Below, piece after piece: positions 19,411 to 30,113 of a DNA stretch of 49,744 nt. Every line of letters begins with the position of its first letter. Positions within the stretch are counted from its first letter, which is position 1. The translations under genes and the position numbers were made by a program. This DNA comes from Pectobacterium sp. CFBP8739 (GTDB taxonomy: Bacteria; Pseudomonadota; Gammaproteobacteria; Enterobacterales; Enterobacteriaceae). The notes below the pieces were generated by a model. That model saw nothing but the letters and a program-made list of their open reading frames with translations, did no database searches and was not told the DNA's origin. The DNA lies in the NCBI RefSeq assembly GCF_013449375.1, contig NZ_JACDRR010000015.1, positions 1-49,744 of the forward strand. The letters run 5' to 3'.

Positions 19411-20109
19411 ATGCTACGCAAAATTCTCGCTATCTCCGCCGTTGGCGCGGGTCTATTTTCGGCTGCCGTGTTAGGTCAGAACATCAATAATTTTTCGCAG
19501 GCAAAAGCCGCCGCCGTTGACATTAACCGGGATGCGCCGGGTTCGTTCTACTGCGGCTGCAAAATTACGTGGCAAGGTAAGAAAGGCACCCCCGATCTTG
19601 AATCCTGCGGCTATCAGGTCAGAAAAAATGAACAGCGTACCAGCCGTATCGAATGGGAACACGTTGTGCCTGCCTGGCAGTTCGGCCACCAGCGTCAGTG
19701 CTGGCAGGATGGCGGCAGAAAGAACTGTAGCAGCGACCCCGTCTACCGTGAGATGGAAACCGATTTGCACAACCTGCAACCGGCTATCGGCGAGGTCAAC
19801 GGCGATCGCGGCAATGCCATGTATGGGCAGTGGAACGGGGGGGAATCCCAGTACGGTCAATGCGAGATGAAGATCGATTTTAAAAACAATCTGGCTGAGC
19901 CGCCTGCTCGCGCCCGTGGCCAGATCGCCCGTACCTATTTCTACATGCGCGACCGCTATCAGTTACGTTTGTCCAGTCAGCAAACTCAGCTGTTCGAGGC
20001 CTGGGATAAGCAATATCCGGTCACGCAGTGGGAATGTACCCGCAATCAGCGCATCGCCGCAAAACAGGGAAACCCGAATCCCTACGTTCAACAAGCTTGC
20101 CAGCGCTAG
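19411..20109 (+). CDS. endA: Deoxyribonuclease I (endonuclease I), periplasmic
   Basis: The 232-residue protein has an N-terminal signal sequence (about residues 1-22) and the endonuclease I fold. The catalytic segment is EWEHVVPAW with His84, followed by the Asn-containing [16 protein letters not shown]. Cysteines are plentiful (CGC, SCGY, QRQCWQ, KNCSS), consistent with disulfides in the periplasm. It degrades double-stranded DNA non-specifically. Length is close to the E. coli enzyme (235). It lies between sprT and rsmE as in E. coli, but the 381-bp gap to rsmE is filled by a structured repeat element. Confidence 0.96.
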   Translation: MLRKILAISAVGAGLFSAAVLGQNINNFSQAKAAAVDINRDAPGSFYCGCKITWQGKKGTPDLESCGYQVRKNEQRTSRIEWEHVVPAWQFGHQRQCWQDGGRKNCSSDPVYREMETDLHNLQPAIGEVNGDRGNAMYGQWNGGESQYGQCEMKIDFKNNLAEPPARARGQIARTYFYMRDRYQLRLSSQQTQLFEAWDKQYPVTQWECTRNQRIAAKQGNPNPYVQQACQR

Positions 20110-20144
20110 TTCGTCTACCTACTATAGCGAATCTGTTTCCAGCA

Positions 20145-20170
20145 AAACCGCCGTCAGATGACGGTGGTTT
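20145..20170 (+). terminator. Hairpin downstream of endA
   Basis: AAACCGCCGTCA pairs with TGACGGTGGTTT (one G-U) around a very short loop, 36 bp after the endA stop. The right arm is duplicated at 20422-20434. Confidence 0.5.
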
Positions 20171-20434
20171 AAACCGTTGATAAACCTATTTACGGAACGA
20201 GAACGGTGGTAATGGGATAGAAGAGTAAAGCGTTTGCGCCATGGACAAAAACGTCAGGAACGTTTTTGAACGTCGCTTTCGACGGCCCTAAAAGGGTGAA
20301 TCTCAGGGATGAGATTCATATCCGCGCAATCCGAGCTTACAGGGAGGTACTTGCAGCGTCTTTACGATCTACCCATTATCACCGCTCAGCGTACTTTGTC
20401 CGCAAACTCGGCCACTATTAAATGACGGTGGTTT
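20158..20434. repeat. Structured intergenic element bounded by a duplicated 13-mer
   Basis: The 13-mer ATGACGGTGGTTT occurs at 20158-20170 and 20422-20434, and each copy is followed a few bases later by ACCTATTT. The DNA between has no gene. It contains short inverted repeats (AACGT-CAGG-AACGTT, GAATCTCAGGGATGAGATTC) and the stretch GAGCTTACAGGGAGGTACTT. I associate that stretch with a repeat family scattered through Pectobacterium genomes, from memory and without a search. The flanking duplication suggests insertion or duplication next to the endA terminator. Confidence 0.5.
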
Positions 20435-20490
20435 TACCTATTTCTGGCGTTCTTGTGCCGATTAATTTCATTAAAAGGTCTTAATTCAGT

Positions 20491-21225
20491 ATGCGAGTAC
20501 CACGCATTTTTCATCCCGAGACGCTCCCCCTACAAGGCGGTGAAGTCGAACTGAGTGACGATGCCGCCAATCACGTTGGTCGCGTGTTACGCATGAATAC
20601 GGGCCAAGTATTGCAGCTGTTTGATGGCAGCAATCATGTCTTTGATGCGGAAATCATTGCGGCAGGCAAAAAGAGTGTGCGCGTTCGCTTCACTGCAGGT
20701 AAGTTGGAAAATAAAGAATCGCCCCTACATTTACATCTGGGACAGGTGATGTCGCGCGGCGAAAAAATGGAATTTACTATCCAGAAATCCATCGAACTGG
20801 GTGTCAATGTGATTACCCCGCTACTTTCTGAACGTTGTGGCGTAAAGCTGGATGCCGAGCGCCTGGAGAAAAAAATTAGCCAGTGGCAGAAAATTGCAGT
20901 TGCCGCCTGTGAACAATCCGGTCGCAACAGTGTGCCGCTGGTGCGGCCAGCGATGACGCTGGAAGCCTGGTGTGCGGAACAAGACAACGCATTGAAATTA
21001 AATCTGCACCCACGCGCCACACAAAGCATCAACACGCTGCCGCTGCCCGTAGAACGGGTCAGGCTGCTGATCGGCCCAGAAGGCGGGCTCACCGCCGATG
21101 AAATTACCATGACCTCAGAACACGGATTCACTGATATCCTGTTGGGGCCACGCGTCTTGCGCACAGAAACCACTGCACTCACCGCCATTACCGCCTTACA
21201 GGTACGTTTCGGCGATTTGGGGTAA
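20491..21225 (+). CDS. rsmE: 16S rRNA (uracil-1498-N3)-methyltransferase
   Basis: The 244-residue SPOUT-class methyltransferase modifies U1498 of 16S rRNA. An N-terminal PUA-like region (residues 1-70) precedes the knotted SPOUT domain. That domain shows [18 protein letters not shown] near residue 190 and the knot segment [13 protein letters not shown] near residue 215. Length matches E. coli (243). It ends 11 bp before gshB, so rsmE-gshB are very probably one operon. Confidence 0.96.
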   Translation: MRVPRIFHPETLPLQGGEVELSDDAANHVGRVLRMNTGQVLQLFDGSNHVFDAEIIAAGKKSVRVRFTAGKLENKESPLHLHLGQVMSRGEKMEFTIQKSIELGVNVITPLLSERCGVKLDAERLEKKISQWQKIAVAACEQSGRNSVPLVRPAMTLEAWCAEQDNALKLNLHPRATQSINTLPLPVERVRLLIGPEGGLTADEITMTSEHGFTDILLGPRVLRTETTALTAITALQVRFGDLG

Positions 21226-21236
21226 AGGAGAAAAGA

Positions 21237-22196
21237 ATGATCAAACTCGGTATCGTGATGGACCCGATTGACACCATCAATATCAAGAAAGACACCAGCT
21301 TTGCCATGCTGCTGGAAGCACAGCGCCGTGGTTGGGAACTGCATTACATGGAGATGAAAGATCTCTATATGCACGCGGGCGTTGCCCGTGCGACAACGCA
21401 TCGCCTGAGCGTCCAGTACGATTATGACGGTTGGTACGATTTCTCCGGCGAGCAGGACATTGCGCTGGAAGAGCTGGATGTGGTGCTGATGCGTAAAGAT
21501 CCGCCGTTCGATACGGAATTCATCTACGCCACCTATATTCTGGAACGCGCGGAAGAGAAAGGCACACTGATCGTCAACAAACCGCAAAGCCTGCGTGATT
21601 GCAACGAGAAGTTGTTCACCGCCTGGTTCCCGCATCTGACCCCCGATACGCTCGTCACACGCCGTGCGGACAAGCTGCGTCAGTTCCATGAAAAACACGG
21701 CGACGTCATTCTCAAACCACTGGACGGTATGGGCGGCGCGTCTATTTTCCGTTTGAAGCAGGATGACGCCAACGTTTCTGTCATCATCGAAACACTGACC
21801 GAACATGCTACCCGCTACTGCATGGCGCAGAACTATCTGCCTGCGATTAAAGATGGCGACAAACGCGTTCTGGTCGTCGATGGCGAACCCGTACCCTACT
21901 GCTTGGCGCGAATCCCGAAAAGCGGTGAGACACGTGGCAATCTGGCAGCCGGTGGTCGCGGCGAAGCCCGCCCGCTAACCGAAAGCGACTGGAAAATCGC
22001 CCGTGATGTCGCACCAACGTTAAAAGCCAAAGGCCTGATTTTCGTCGGTCTGGACATTATAGGTGACCGCCTGACAGAAATTAACGTCACCAGCCCGACC
22101 TGCGTGCGTGAAATCGAAGCGGCCTACCCCGATGTGTCCATCACCGGCATGCTGATGGACGCGATTGAAAAACGTCTGGCTGCACGTACCCGCTAA
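21237..22196 (+). CDS. gshB: Glutathione synthetase
   Basis: The 319-residue ATP-grasp enzyme joins gamma-glutamylcysteine and glycine to form glutathione. The N-terminal domain begins MIKLGIVMDPI. The ATP-grasp core shows VILKPLDGMGGASIFR near residues 158-173 and metal-binding INVTSPTCVREIE near residues 281-293. GGAG lies 7 bases before the ATG. It follows rsmE by 11 bp. A GC-rich hairpin separates it from yqgE. Confidence 0.98.
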   Translation: MIKLGIVMDPIDTINIKKDTSFAMLLEAQRRGWELHYMEMKDLYMHAGVARATTHRLSVQYDYDGWYDFSGEQDIALEELDVVLMRKDPPFDTEFIYATYILERAEEKGTLIVNKPQSLRDCNEKLFTAWFPHLTPDTLVTRRADKLRQFHEKHGDVILKPLDGMGGASIFRLKQDDANVSVIIETLTEHATRYCMAQNYLPAIKDGDKRVLVVDGEPVPYCLARIPKSGETRGNLAAGGRGEARPLTESDWKIARDVAPTLKAKGLIFVGLDIIGDRLTEINVTSPTCVREIEAAYPDVSITGMLMDAIEKRLAARTR

Positions 22197-22221
22197 TACC
22201 AGAGACATCTGACACACCACC

Positions 22222-22242
22222 CGGCCCGCGCAATACGGGCCG
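22222..22242 (+). terminator. Hairpin downstream of gshB
   Basis: Perfect 7-bp stem CGGCCCG / CGGGCCG followed by TTTCTCC. The weak U-tract suggests partial termination before yqgE-ruvX. Confidence 0.55.
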
Positions 22243-22279
22243 TTTCTCCAACGCTGACGGATATCGATAAAAATACATA

Positions 22280-22843
22280 ATGAATTTACAGCATCACTTC
22301 CTCATTGCTATGCCAGCACTACAGGACTCTGTATTTAAACGTTCGGTGGTCTATATCTGCGAACATAATGAAGACGGAGCCATGGGGCTGATCATCAATA
22401 AACCGATGGATCATTTTTCCGTGGAAAATGTGCTGAAAAAGCTAAAAATAGATCCGACACCGCGCGATCCTGCGATCAGATTAGATAAACCCGTCTTCAT
22501 AGGCGGCCCACTGGCGGACGACCGTGGTTTTATCTTGCATACGCCCTGTCCCGGCTTTGGTTCTAGCATCAGTATCTCTGAAGACACCATGATCACCACA
22601 TCAAAAGACGTGCTAGAAACGTTGGGTACGCCTAATCAGCCGAAAAATACGCTGGTCGCCTTAGGCTATTCCGCCTGGGAGAACGGTCAGTTGGAAGAAG
22701 AACTGCTGGAGAATGCCTGGCTGACCACGCCGGCCGATAAAGACATTCTGTTCCACACGCCGATTGCGGAACGCTGGCGGGCGGCGGCTAGAAAGCTGGG
22801 CATCGACATTCATAATATCTCCACAGAAGCGGGACATGCCTGA
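22280..22843 (+). CDS. yqgE: YqgE/AlgH family protein
   Basis: The 187-residue protein of the UPF0301 (YqgE/AlgH) family begins [20 protein letters not shown] and contains [10 protein letters not shown] and the central FIGGPL block. No enzymatic activity is established for the family; AlgH was named from alginate regulation in Pseudomonas. Its stop overlaps the ruvX start as TGATG, so the two are translationally coupled. This pairing is conserved in E. coli and many proteobacteria. Confidence 0.95.
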   Translation: MNLQHHFLIAMPALQDSVFKRSVVYICEHNEDGAMGLIINKPMDHFSVENVLKKLKIDPTPRDPAIRLDKPVFIGGPLADDRGFILHTPCPGFGSSISISEDTMITTSKDVLETLGTPNQPKNTLVALGYSAWENGQLEEELLENAWLTTPADKDILFHTPIAERWRAAARKLGIDIHNISTEAGHA

Positions 22844-23262
22844 TGAGTAGCAGAACCATTCTTGCCTTTGATTTTGGGACAAAAAGCATCGGTGTCGCCA
22901 TCGGTCAGGAGATTACTGGTACGGCGCGGCCGCTGATCTCATTCAAAGCGCAGGAAGGGATCCCAGACTGGCAAAAAGTGGAGAAACTGCTGTCAGAATG
23001 GCAGCCCGACCTGATCGTCGTCGGCTTACCACTCAACATGGACGGCACTGAACAACCGCTGACGGCACGGGCGCGGAAATTTGCCAACCGACTGCATGGC
23101 CGTTTTGGCGTCGCGATTGCGCTACACGATGAACGCTTGAGTACGGTGGAAGCGCGCGCGGATCTCTTCGAACGTGGCGGCTTTAAAGCGCTGGATAAAG
23201 GGAGCGTAGATGCAGCTTCTGCGGTGATTATTCTGGAAAGCTGGTTCGAGGCACAACACTAA
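22843..23262 (+). CDS. ruvX: RuvX/YqgF family, Holliday junction resolvase-like pre-16S rRNA nuclease
   Basis: The 139-residue RNase H-fold protein shows the first catalytic strand [15 protein letters not shown] (residues 7-21) with its conserved Asp, the [12 protein letters not shown] block near residue 60 and the C-terminal [12 protein letters not shown]. In E. coli the protein matures the 5' end of 16S rRNA; a resolvase role has also been proposed. The ATG overlaps the yqgE stop codon (TGATG). In E. coli the next genes are yggR and yggS. Here the convergent fbp follows, so this marks the end of conserved order. Confidence 0.95.
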   Translation: MSSRTILAFDFGTKSIGVAIGQEITGTARPLISFKAQEGIPDWQKVEKLLSEWQPDLIVVGLPLNMDGTEQPLTARARKFANRLHGRFGVAIALHDERLSTVEARADLFERGGFKALDKGSVDAASAVIILESWFEAQH

Positions 23263-23285
23263 AAAACGCAGGTTGTGGTGAGCCA

Positions 23286-23314
23286 CAAAAATGGCGTACT
23301 GGGCAGCACGCCAT
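23286..23314 (-). terminator. Intrinsic terminator of fbp
   Basis: Minus-strand stem ATGGCGT / ACGCCAT with a 10-base loop, followed by TTTTTG. It lies between the convergent genes ruvX and fbp. Confidence 0.65.
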
Positions 23315-23365
23315 AAACCGTTATCCCGCGTTGGCAGAGAATCCACCAACACGGGACAGCGTTAA

Positions 23366-24370
23366 TTAGGCATCGGGGAATTCACGGATGAAACGTTCAA
23401 CGTCATCAACCATGGATTCCGTTCCCACAAAGAACGGTGAGCGCTGGTGCAGCTTCTCTGGCGTGATATCCAGAATACGGTTTTTACCATCGCTGGCTTT
23501 ACCGCCCGCCTGCTCTGCCAGAAACGCCATCGGGTTGCATTCGTACAGCAAACGTAGTTTGCCTTTCGGATAGCTCGCCGTGCTTGGATACAGGTAGATT
23601 CCGCCTTTCAGCAGGTTACGGTGGAAATCCGCCACCAGTGAGCCAATATAACGCGACGTATAAGGACGCTGCGTCTCTTCATCCTGCTCCTGACAGTATT
23701 TAATGTATTTCTTCACGCCGACAGGAAACTTGATGTAGTTCCCCTCGTTGATGGAATACATATTCCCTTTTTCCGGGAAGCAAACTTTTTCATGCGAGAG
23801 ACAGAATACACCAAGCGACGGATCGTACGTAAAGGCGTGCACGCCGTGACCCGTGGTGTACACCAGCATGGTGGAAGAACCGTAAACAATGTAACCCGCA
23901 GCAACCTGCTGGCTACCCGGCTGTAAAAAGTCAGCTTCCGTGACGGAGGTTCCCAGCGGCGTAATACGACGATAAATAGAGAAAATCGTACCGACAGAGA
24001 CGTTCACATCAATATTCGACGAACCGTCCAGCGGATCCATCAGAACGACATACTTGGCATTTTCCGCCTTATCACCTTCAAAGATAACAATTTCGTCTTC
24101 TTCTTCGGAGGCAATACCTGCCACTTCACCACGTGCTTTTAATGCCGCTTTCAGTTTTTCATTGGCATACAGATCGAGCTTCATCTGCACTTCGCCCTGA
24201 ACATTAGAAATGCCGCTGGCACCCAGGATATCAACCAGACCTGCTTTATTGATATCACGGTGAATAATCTTGGCACCCAGTTTAATAGCAGACAGCAGCG
24301 CGGTCAGCTCACCTGTGGCGTGAGAGAAATCGTGCTGTTTTTCGACGATAAATTCGCCTAACGTTTTCAT
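23366..24370 (-). CDS. fbp: Fructose-1,6-bisphosphatase, class I
   Basis: The 334-residue enzyme hydrolyses fructose 1,6-bisphosphate to fructose 6-phosphate, the committed step of gluconeogenesis. The metal-binding motif DPLDGSSN is at residues 112-119 and GIASEEEDE near residue 85. The tail [12 protein letters not shown] agrees with E. coli (332 residues). The frame is open 26 codons further upstream, but the family starts [13 protein letters not shown] at 24370. It is divergent from mpl by 169 bp, as in E. coli, and has its own terminator. Confidence 0.97.
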   Translation of the reverse strand: MKTLGEFIVEKQHDFSHATGELTALLSAIKLGAKIIHRDINKAGLVDILGASGISNVQGEVQMKLDLYANEKLKAALKARGEVAGIASEEEDEIVIFEGDKAENAKYVVLMDPLDGSSNIDVNVSVGTIFSIYRRITPLGTSVTEADFLQPGSQQVAAGYIVYGSSTMLVYTTGHGVHAFTYDPSLGVFCLSHEKVCFPEKGNMYSINEGNYIKFPVGVKKYIKYCQEQDEETQRPYTSRYIGSLVADFHRNLLKGGIYLYPSTASYPKGKLRLLYECNPMAFLAEQAGGKASDGKNRILDITPEKLHQRSPFFVGTESMVDDVERFIREFPDA

Positions 24371-24539
24371 AACACTATTCCAGAATCTACGGATGAAAAG
24401 CGGTTTCATTTCTGCACCGCCAACGTTTGCGCATGCAGTGTAGCCCAAAGAGAAAGTGAGTACCTAGTCAAATCCATTTCTTATGGCGGATTCATCGCGT
24501 TAGAATGTGACGCAGACTCACTGTGAAGATGGAAAATGT

Positions 24540-25925
24540 ATGCGTATTCATATTTTAGGTATCTGCGGCACCTTTATGGGTGGCCTTGCCCTGCTTGCTC
24601 GTTCACTGGGGCATGACGTCACAGGCTCAGATGCAAATGTTTATCCCCCCATGAGTACCTTACTTGAAGAGCAGGGAATCACGCTGATTCAGGGCTACGA
24701 TCCGGCACAGCTTACCCCAGCACCTGATTTGGTCATCATCGGCAATGCGATGACGCGGGGAAACCCGTGCGTCGAAGCCGTACTGGAACAGGGATTACCT
24801 TATGTTTCCGGTCCACAGTGGTTGCATGATCACGTATTACGCGATCGCTGGGTGATTGCCGTTGCGGGTACACATGGCAAAACCACCACAGCAGGGATGG
24901 TCACCTGGATTCTGGAAGCGTGCGGCTACCAGCCCGGCTTTGTGATCGGTGGCGTTCCCGGCAACTTTACCGTTTCCGCTCGTTTGGGTGGCAGCCCGTT
25001 CATGGTGCTCGAAGCCGATGAATATGACTGTGCATTCTTCGACAAACGTTCCAAATTCGTACATTACTGCCCCAGAACGCTGGTGCTTAATAACCTTGAG
25101 TTCGATCACGCCGACATCTTTGACGATCTGAAAGCCATTCAAAAACAGTTCCACCACCTTGTGCGGCTGGTACCGGGCAGCGGGAAAATCATCCTGCCAA
25201 CCAACGACCTTAACCTCAAACAGGTGATGGGAATGGGATGCTGGAGTGAGCAGGAACTGGTTGGTGAAGAAGGCACGTGGCGGGCACAAAAAGTGTCGAT
25301 TGATGCCAGCCAATATCAGGTTTACCTGAACAATGAACTCGTCGGTGAAGTCCATTGGAAGCTGGTGGGCGAACACAACATGCACAACGGACTGATGGCC
25401 ATTGCCGCTGCACATCATGTCGGCGTGCTACCCGCAGATGCCTGCCGCGCGCTGGGCGGTTTTATCAACGCACGCCGCCGTCTGGAATTACGCGGTACAG
25501 AACATGGCGTCGCCGTTTATGACGATTTTGCACACCACCCTACCGCGATTCTGGCGACGCTGTCAGCGCTACGCAGCAAGGTTGGTGGCACAGCGCGTAT
25601 TTTGGCCGTACTTGAACCTCGTTCAAACACCATGAAATTGGGAATGTGCAAGAATGAGCTAGCGCCGTCATTAGGCCGCGCTGATGAAGTTTTCCTTTTC
25701 CAGCCGGCCCATATTCCATGGCAGGTCGTAGAAGTCGCGGAAGCCTGCGTACAACCAGCTCACTGGAGCGCGGATATCGATGCGCTGGTAGAAAACATCG
25801 TCAAAACCGCACAACCGGGCGACCATATTCTGGTGATGAGCAACGGCGGATTCAGCAACATCCACAATAAGCTATTAGATGGGCTGAAGAAAAAAGCGCA
25901 GAAGATGAAAGACGCTCAAGAATAA
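24540..25925 (+). CDS. mpl: UDP-N-acetylmuramate:tripeptide ligase
   Basis: The 461-residue Mur-ligase-family enzyme reattaches recovered murein tripeptide to UDP-MurNAc in peptidoglycan recycling. The N-terminal Rossmann region begins MRIHILGICGTFMGG, the ATP P-loop GTHGKTTT is at residues 110-117, and the DFAHHPTA and EPRSNTMK blocks lie in the C-terminal domain. The ATG at 24540 matches the family start; 11 extra upstream codons have no support. It converges with purA across a bidirectional terminator. In E. coli mpl and purA are not adjacent. Confidence 0.97.
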   Translation: MRIHILGICGTFMGGLALLARSLGHDVTGSDANVYPPMSTLLEEQGITLIQGYDPAQLTPAPDLVIIGNAMTRGNPCVEAVLEQGLPYVSGPQWLHDHVLRDRWVIAVAGTHGKTTTAGMVTWILEACGYQPGFVIGGVPGNFTVSARLGGSPFMVLEADEYDCAFFDKRSKFVHYCPRTLVLNNLEFDHADIFDDLKAIQKQFHHLVRLVPGSGKIILPTNDLNLKQVMGMGCWSEQELVGEEGTWRAQKVSIDASQYQVYLNNELVGEVHWKLVGEHNMHNGLMAIAAAHHVGVLPADACRALGGFINARRRLELRGTEHGVAVYDDFAHHPTAILATLSALRSKVGGTARILAVLEPRSNTMKLGMCKNELAPSLGRADEVFLFQPAHIPWQVVEVAEACVQPAHWSADIDALVENIVKTAQPGDHILVMSNGGFSNIHNKLLDGLKKKAQKMKDAQE

Positions 25926-25975
25926 CAGGTAGAATCCGTCGTTATTCACACGACGACGGTTAACTGACAGATAGC

Positions 25976-26002
25976 AAAAAGGACGGGAATCCCGTCCTTT
26001 TT
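25976..26002. terminator. Bidirectional terminator between mpl and purA
   Basis: GGACGGG-AAT-CCCGTCC flanked by five A on the left and five T on the right, so it reads as an intrinsic terminator on both strands. Confidence 0.92.
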
Positions 26003-26032
26003 CACATTCGTATCACCCGCTAAGGGACGAAA

Positions 26033-27364
<1,332 letters not shown>

Positions 27365-27396
27365 CTAACATCTCATTTGGATGCTTTCAGTAGTTT

Positions 27397-27412
27397 TAGC
27401 ACACGATTGCGC
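27397..27412 (-). promoter_or_regulatory. Candidate PurR operator upstream of purA
   Basis: The core GCACACGATTGC (27399-27410) matches 10 of 12 bases of the PurR core GCAAACGTTTGC. It lies in the yjeT-purA gap. PurR controls purA in E. coli. Confidence 0.5.
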
Positions 27413-27430
27413 ACATTTTTCTGCTTAATT

Positions 27431-27631
27431 TTAGCCCCCCATCCGGCTACGCAACATGTAGTAGATCACGCCCCCAGCAACAACTATTCCACCGCCAAAA
27501 CGACGCAAAATAGTATCCGGCAACTGCGCGATACCCAAAATCATCCGCCGCCAGAGACGGGGAAACAGTAACGGCCCAAGTCCTTCAAGCACCAAAACCA
27601 GACCAAGCGCCAGCCAAATCGTTGAATTCAT
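27431..27631 (-). CDS. yjeT: Small inner-membrane protein YjeT (DUF2065)
   Basis: The 66-residue protein has two hydrophobic segments (about residues 4-22 and 45-62) joined by a basic loop, with LEGLGPLLFP and LRRFGGGIVVAGG typical of DUF2065. Function is unknown. The start at 27631 gives MNSTIWLALGL, as in E. coli, with GAGG 5 bases upstream. The frame is open seven codons further. It lies between the hflKC terminator and purA, the usual place. Confidence 0.92.
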   Translation of the reverse strand: MNSTIWLALGLVLVLEGLGPLLFPRLWRRMILGIAQLPDTILRRFGGGIVVAGGVIYYMLRSRMGG

Positions 27632-27700
27632 AAAAACCTCTTTTCCCCGCATCCGATTCGTGCAGGAGCAAACCCTTGAATATCTCTGCCAGAAAATGGC

Positions 27701-27730
27701 AAAAAAAAGCCCGAGAAAGAACCCGGGCTT
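27701..27730 (-). terminator. Intrinsic terminator of the hflKC transcript
   Basis: Minus-strand stem AAGCCCG / CGGGCTT with a 10-base loop and eight T, 26 bases after the hflC stop. Confidence 0.9.
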
Positions 27731-27755
27731 GATGAAAGACGTCAGTGAATGACGA

Positions 27756-28751
27756 TCAGCGGCGTGGTGCCATACTACTGTCCGGTGACTTCATGTAGCG
27801 GAAGAAGTCGCTATCCGGGCTGAGAACCATCACGTCCTGATTATTACTGAAGCTGCTTTCATACGCGCGCAGGCTACGAACGAAAGCGTAGAAGTCTGGA
27901 TCTTCACTGAATGCATTAGCAAACAGTTTCGCCGCTTCGGCATCCCCTTCACCACGGGTAATACGTCCCTGACGCTCAGCTTCAGCCAGCGTACGGGTGA
28001 CTTCATAGTCTGCCGCCGCTTTCAGCTTTTCAGCTTCTTCCTGACCTTGTGAACGGTGACGACGCGCCACTGCTTCACGCTCTGCACGCATACGTTGGTA
28101 AATCGCGTCAGAGACTTCCGTTGGCAGGTTGATTTGCTTAATTCGCACATCGATAACCTCAATCCCCAGTGCAGCCATGCTGTTAGGGTTGATATGAGGC
28201 TCATTGCCCGTCGTCTCTTTCTCTACACGTGCCGCCGCAGAAGCAATCGCATTATCGGCTTCGGTAGTTTCCCCCGTACCGGTATTCAGCGCTTCACGCA
28301 CATCAGACATCAGTTGACCACGCGAATCGGTTACAATCCCTTTCACATCCAGACGACCAATCTCAGAACGCAGACGGTCACTAAACTTACGTTTCAGCAG
28401 CACTTCAGCCTGAGAGATGTCACCACCGCCCGTAGCCAGATAGTAACGGCTGAAATCGCTGATACGCCATTTCAGGTAGGAATCGACAATCAGGTCTTTC
28501 TGCTCTTTAGTGATAAAGCGGTCAGCCTGGTTTTCCATGGTCTGGATACGCGCATCCAGCATTTTCACTGAGTCGATAAACGGAATCTTGAACTGCAATC
28601 CCGGTGCATAGATCAGCGGTTTATTGTCGTCATCACGCAATACTTTGCCAAAACGCATCACAATGCCGCGCTGGCCTTCCTGCACCACAAACAGTGACGC
28701 ATAGACCACCATCAGTACCAGGATCAGGATAAATAGTAAGGGCTTACGCAT
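27756..28751 (-). CDS. hflC: FtsH protease modulator HflC (SPFH/band 7)
   Basis: The 331-residue protein has one N-terminal membrane anchor (residues 5-22) and a periplasmic SPFH/band 7 domain (about residues 25-230) with FVVQEGQRGIVMRFGKV. A helical region rich in Ala, Glu and Arg follows. With HflK it forms a large cage around the FtsH protease and modulates degradation of membrane proteins and phage lambda CII. Only 3 bp separate it from hflK. The transcript ends at a strong terminator. Length is close to E. coli (334). Confidence 0.96.
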   Translation of the reverse strand: MRKPLLFILILVLMVVYASLFVVQEGQRGIVMRFGKVLRDDDNKPLIYAPGLQFKIPFIDSVKMLDARIQTMENQADRFITKEQKDLIVDSYLKWRISDFSRYYLATGGGDISQAEVLLKRKFSDRLRSEIGRLDVKGIVTDSRGQLMSDVREALNTGTGETTEADNAIASAAARVEKETTGNEPHINPNSMAALGIEVIDVRIKQINLPTEVSDAIYQRMRAEREAVARRHRSQGQEEAEKLKAAADYEVTRTLAEAERQGRITRGEGDAEAAKLFANAFSEDPDFYAFVRSLRAYESSFSNNQDVMVLSPDSDFFRYMKSPDSSMAPRR

Positions 28752-28754
28752 CGA

Positions 28755-30017
28755 TTATTCTCTCCCTACTCGAGTGAAGTCATCACGCTGCGCATTTGCT
28801 CTGCGCTGATCCATGATATTTCCATTATTACTGCTGCGCGTTTGGTTGCTATTCGCTGCACCGCTGCTGCCAGTAGGCAGACGCAGTGGGCTAGCGCTGC
28901 TATTATTGCTGTTGCTTTGCGTGTTTTCACCGCCTTGTCCACGCAGCATCTGATCCAACGGCAGCACCATCAGGTTGCCCCCCTTGTCATTGACCAGCAC
29001 TTTGCGGGTATGGCTCAGCACACGTTCCATCGTTTCGATATACAGACGCTCGCGAGTAATTTCTGGCGCGGCTTTATATTCCGGTAAAACTCGGGCAAAA
29101 CGAGCAACCTCACCCTGAGCTTCCAAAACGGTACGGGTTTTATAAGCGCGAGACTCTTCCAGAATACGCTGGGCCTGACCGTTAGCACGCGGTTGAACTT
29201 CGTTCGCGTAGGCTTCCGCTTCACGAATATATTGCTGTTCGTTTTCACGAGCGGCAATCGCATCATCAAACGCGGCCTTCACTTCTTCTGGAGGACGAGC
29301 GGTCTGGAAGTTGACGTCCAGCAGTGTGATACCCATGTTGTACGGGCGAACGGTTTCTTCCAGTACACGCTGAGTATCCGTACGCACAATGGTACGGCCT
29401 TCGGTCAAAATTTTGTCCATCGTGTACTTACCAATCACGCCGCGCAGCGCGCTGTCAGTTGCCTGACGCAGGCTGTCATCCGCATTGGTTACGCTGAACA
29501 GATATTGTTCTGGCTGCGTGACACGATATTGCACGTTCATTTCAACGCGCACGACGTTCTCATCTGACGTCAACATCACGCCCGACGTCGCCAGTTCACG
29601 CACCGACTCAACGTTCACGGCGCGAACAGAGTCGATGAAGGTCGGTTTCCAGTTAAGACCTGGCCCCACCAAATGGCTGAATTTACCAAAACGCGTAACG
29701 ACACCGCGTTCCGCTTCTTTAATAGTATAGAAACCCGTAGCAGCCCAGATGACAACCGCAGCGACGGCAGCGATACCGACGATCCGGCCACCCAGTGCTG
29801 GGCCGCCAGAATTTCCACTGTTGCTTGAGCCTGAACCTTTTCCGCCACCCAGATCGCTGAGTTTTTTGCTCAGCTTACGGAAGATGTCGTCCAGATCCGG
29901 CGGCCCCTGATCTCGGCCACCTTTATTGTTATTTCCGCCAGAGTTGCCGCCATTATTGCTGCTGCTCCCCCACGGGTCGCGGTCTTGTCCGTTATTACCG
30001 GGCTGATTCCACGCCAT
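28755..30017 (-). CDS. hflK: FtsH protease modulator HflK (SPFH/band 7)
   Basis: The 420-residue protein begins MAWNQPGNNGQDRDPWG and has a Gly/Asn/Ser-rich cytoplasmic head of about 75 residues. One transmembrane segment follows near residues 78-97, then a periplasmic SPFH domain (TIKEAERGVVTRFGK) and a long helix. The last 60 or so residues are Asn/Ser-rich and disordered. It pairs with HflC to form the FtsH-bound complex. It is encoded between hflX and hflC as in E. coli, 96 bp downstream of hflX. Confidence 0.96.
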   Translation of the reverse strand: MAWNQPGNNGQDRDPWGSSSNNGGNSGGNNNKGGRDQGPPDLDDIFRKLSKKLSDLGGGKGSGSSNSGNSGGPALGGRIVGIAAVAAVVIWAATGFYTIKEAERGVVTRFGKFSHLVGPGLNWKPTFIDSVRAVNVESVRELATSGVMLTSDENVVRVEMNVQYRVTQPEQYLFSVTNADDSLRQATDSALRGVIGKYTMDKILTEGRTIVRTDTQRVLEETVRPYNMGITLLDVNFQTARPPEEVKAAFDDAIAARENEQQYIREAEAYANEVQPRANGQAQRILEESRAYKTRTVLEAQGEVARFARVLPEYKAAPEITRERLYIETMERVLSHTRKVLVNDKGGNLMVLPLDQMLRGQGGENTQSNSNNSSASPLRLPTGSSGAANSNQTRSSNNGNIMDQRRANAQRDDFTRVGRE

Positions 30018-30113
30018 GTTTTAGCTCCATTCTTTATGATAGGTGTTCTTCAGGTTCAATATCCCAGAGTCCGTCAGACTATTTTACCGTTCAGACTGTT
30101 TCTGCCAGTCAAA

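Noticed and set aside
20634-21806. A 390-codon open frame on the minus strand across rsmE and gshB
   Set aside because: It is antisense to two certain genes and its translation resembles no family; it is a shadow of their codon use.
24393-24409. ATGAAA/TTTCAT inverted repeat upstream of fbp as a Cra site
   Set aside because: The arms are separated by 5 bases, which does not fit the Cra consensus spacing.
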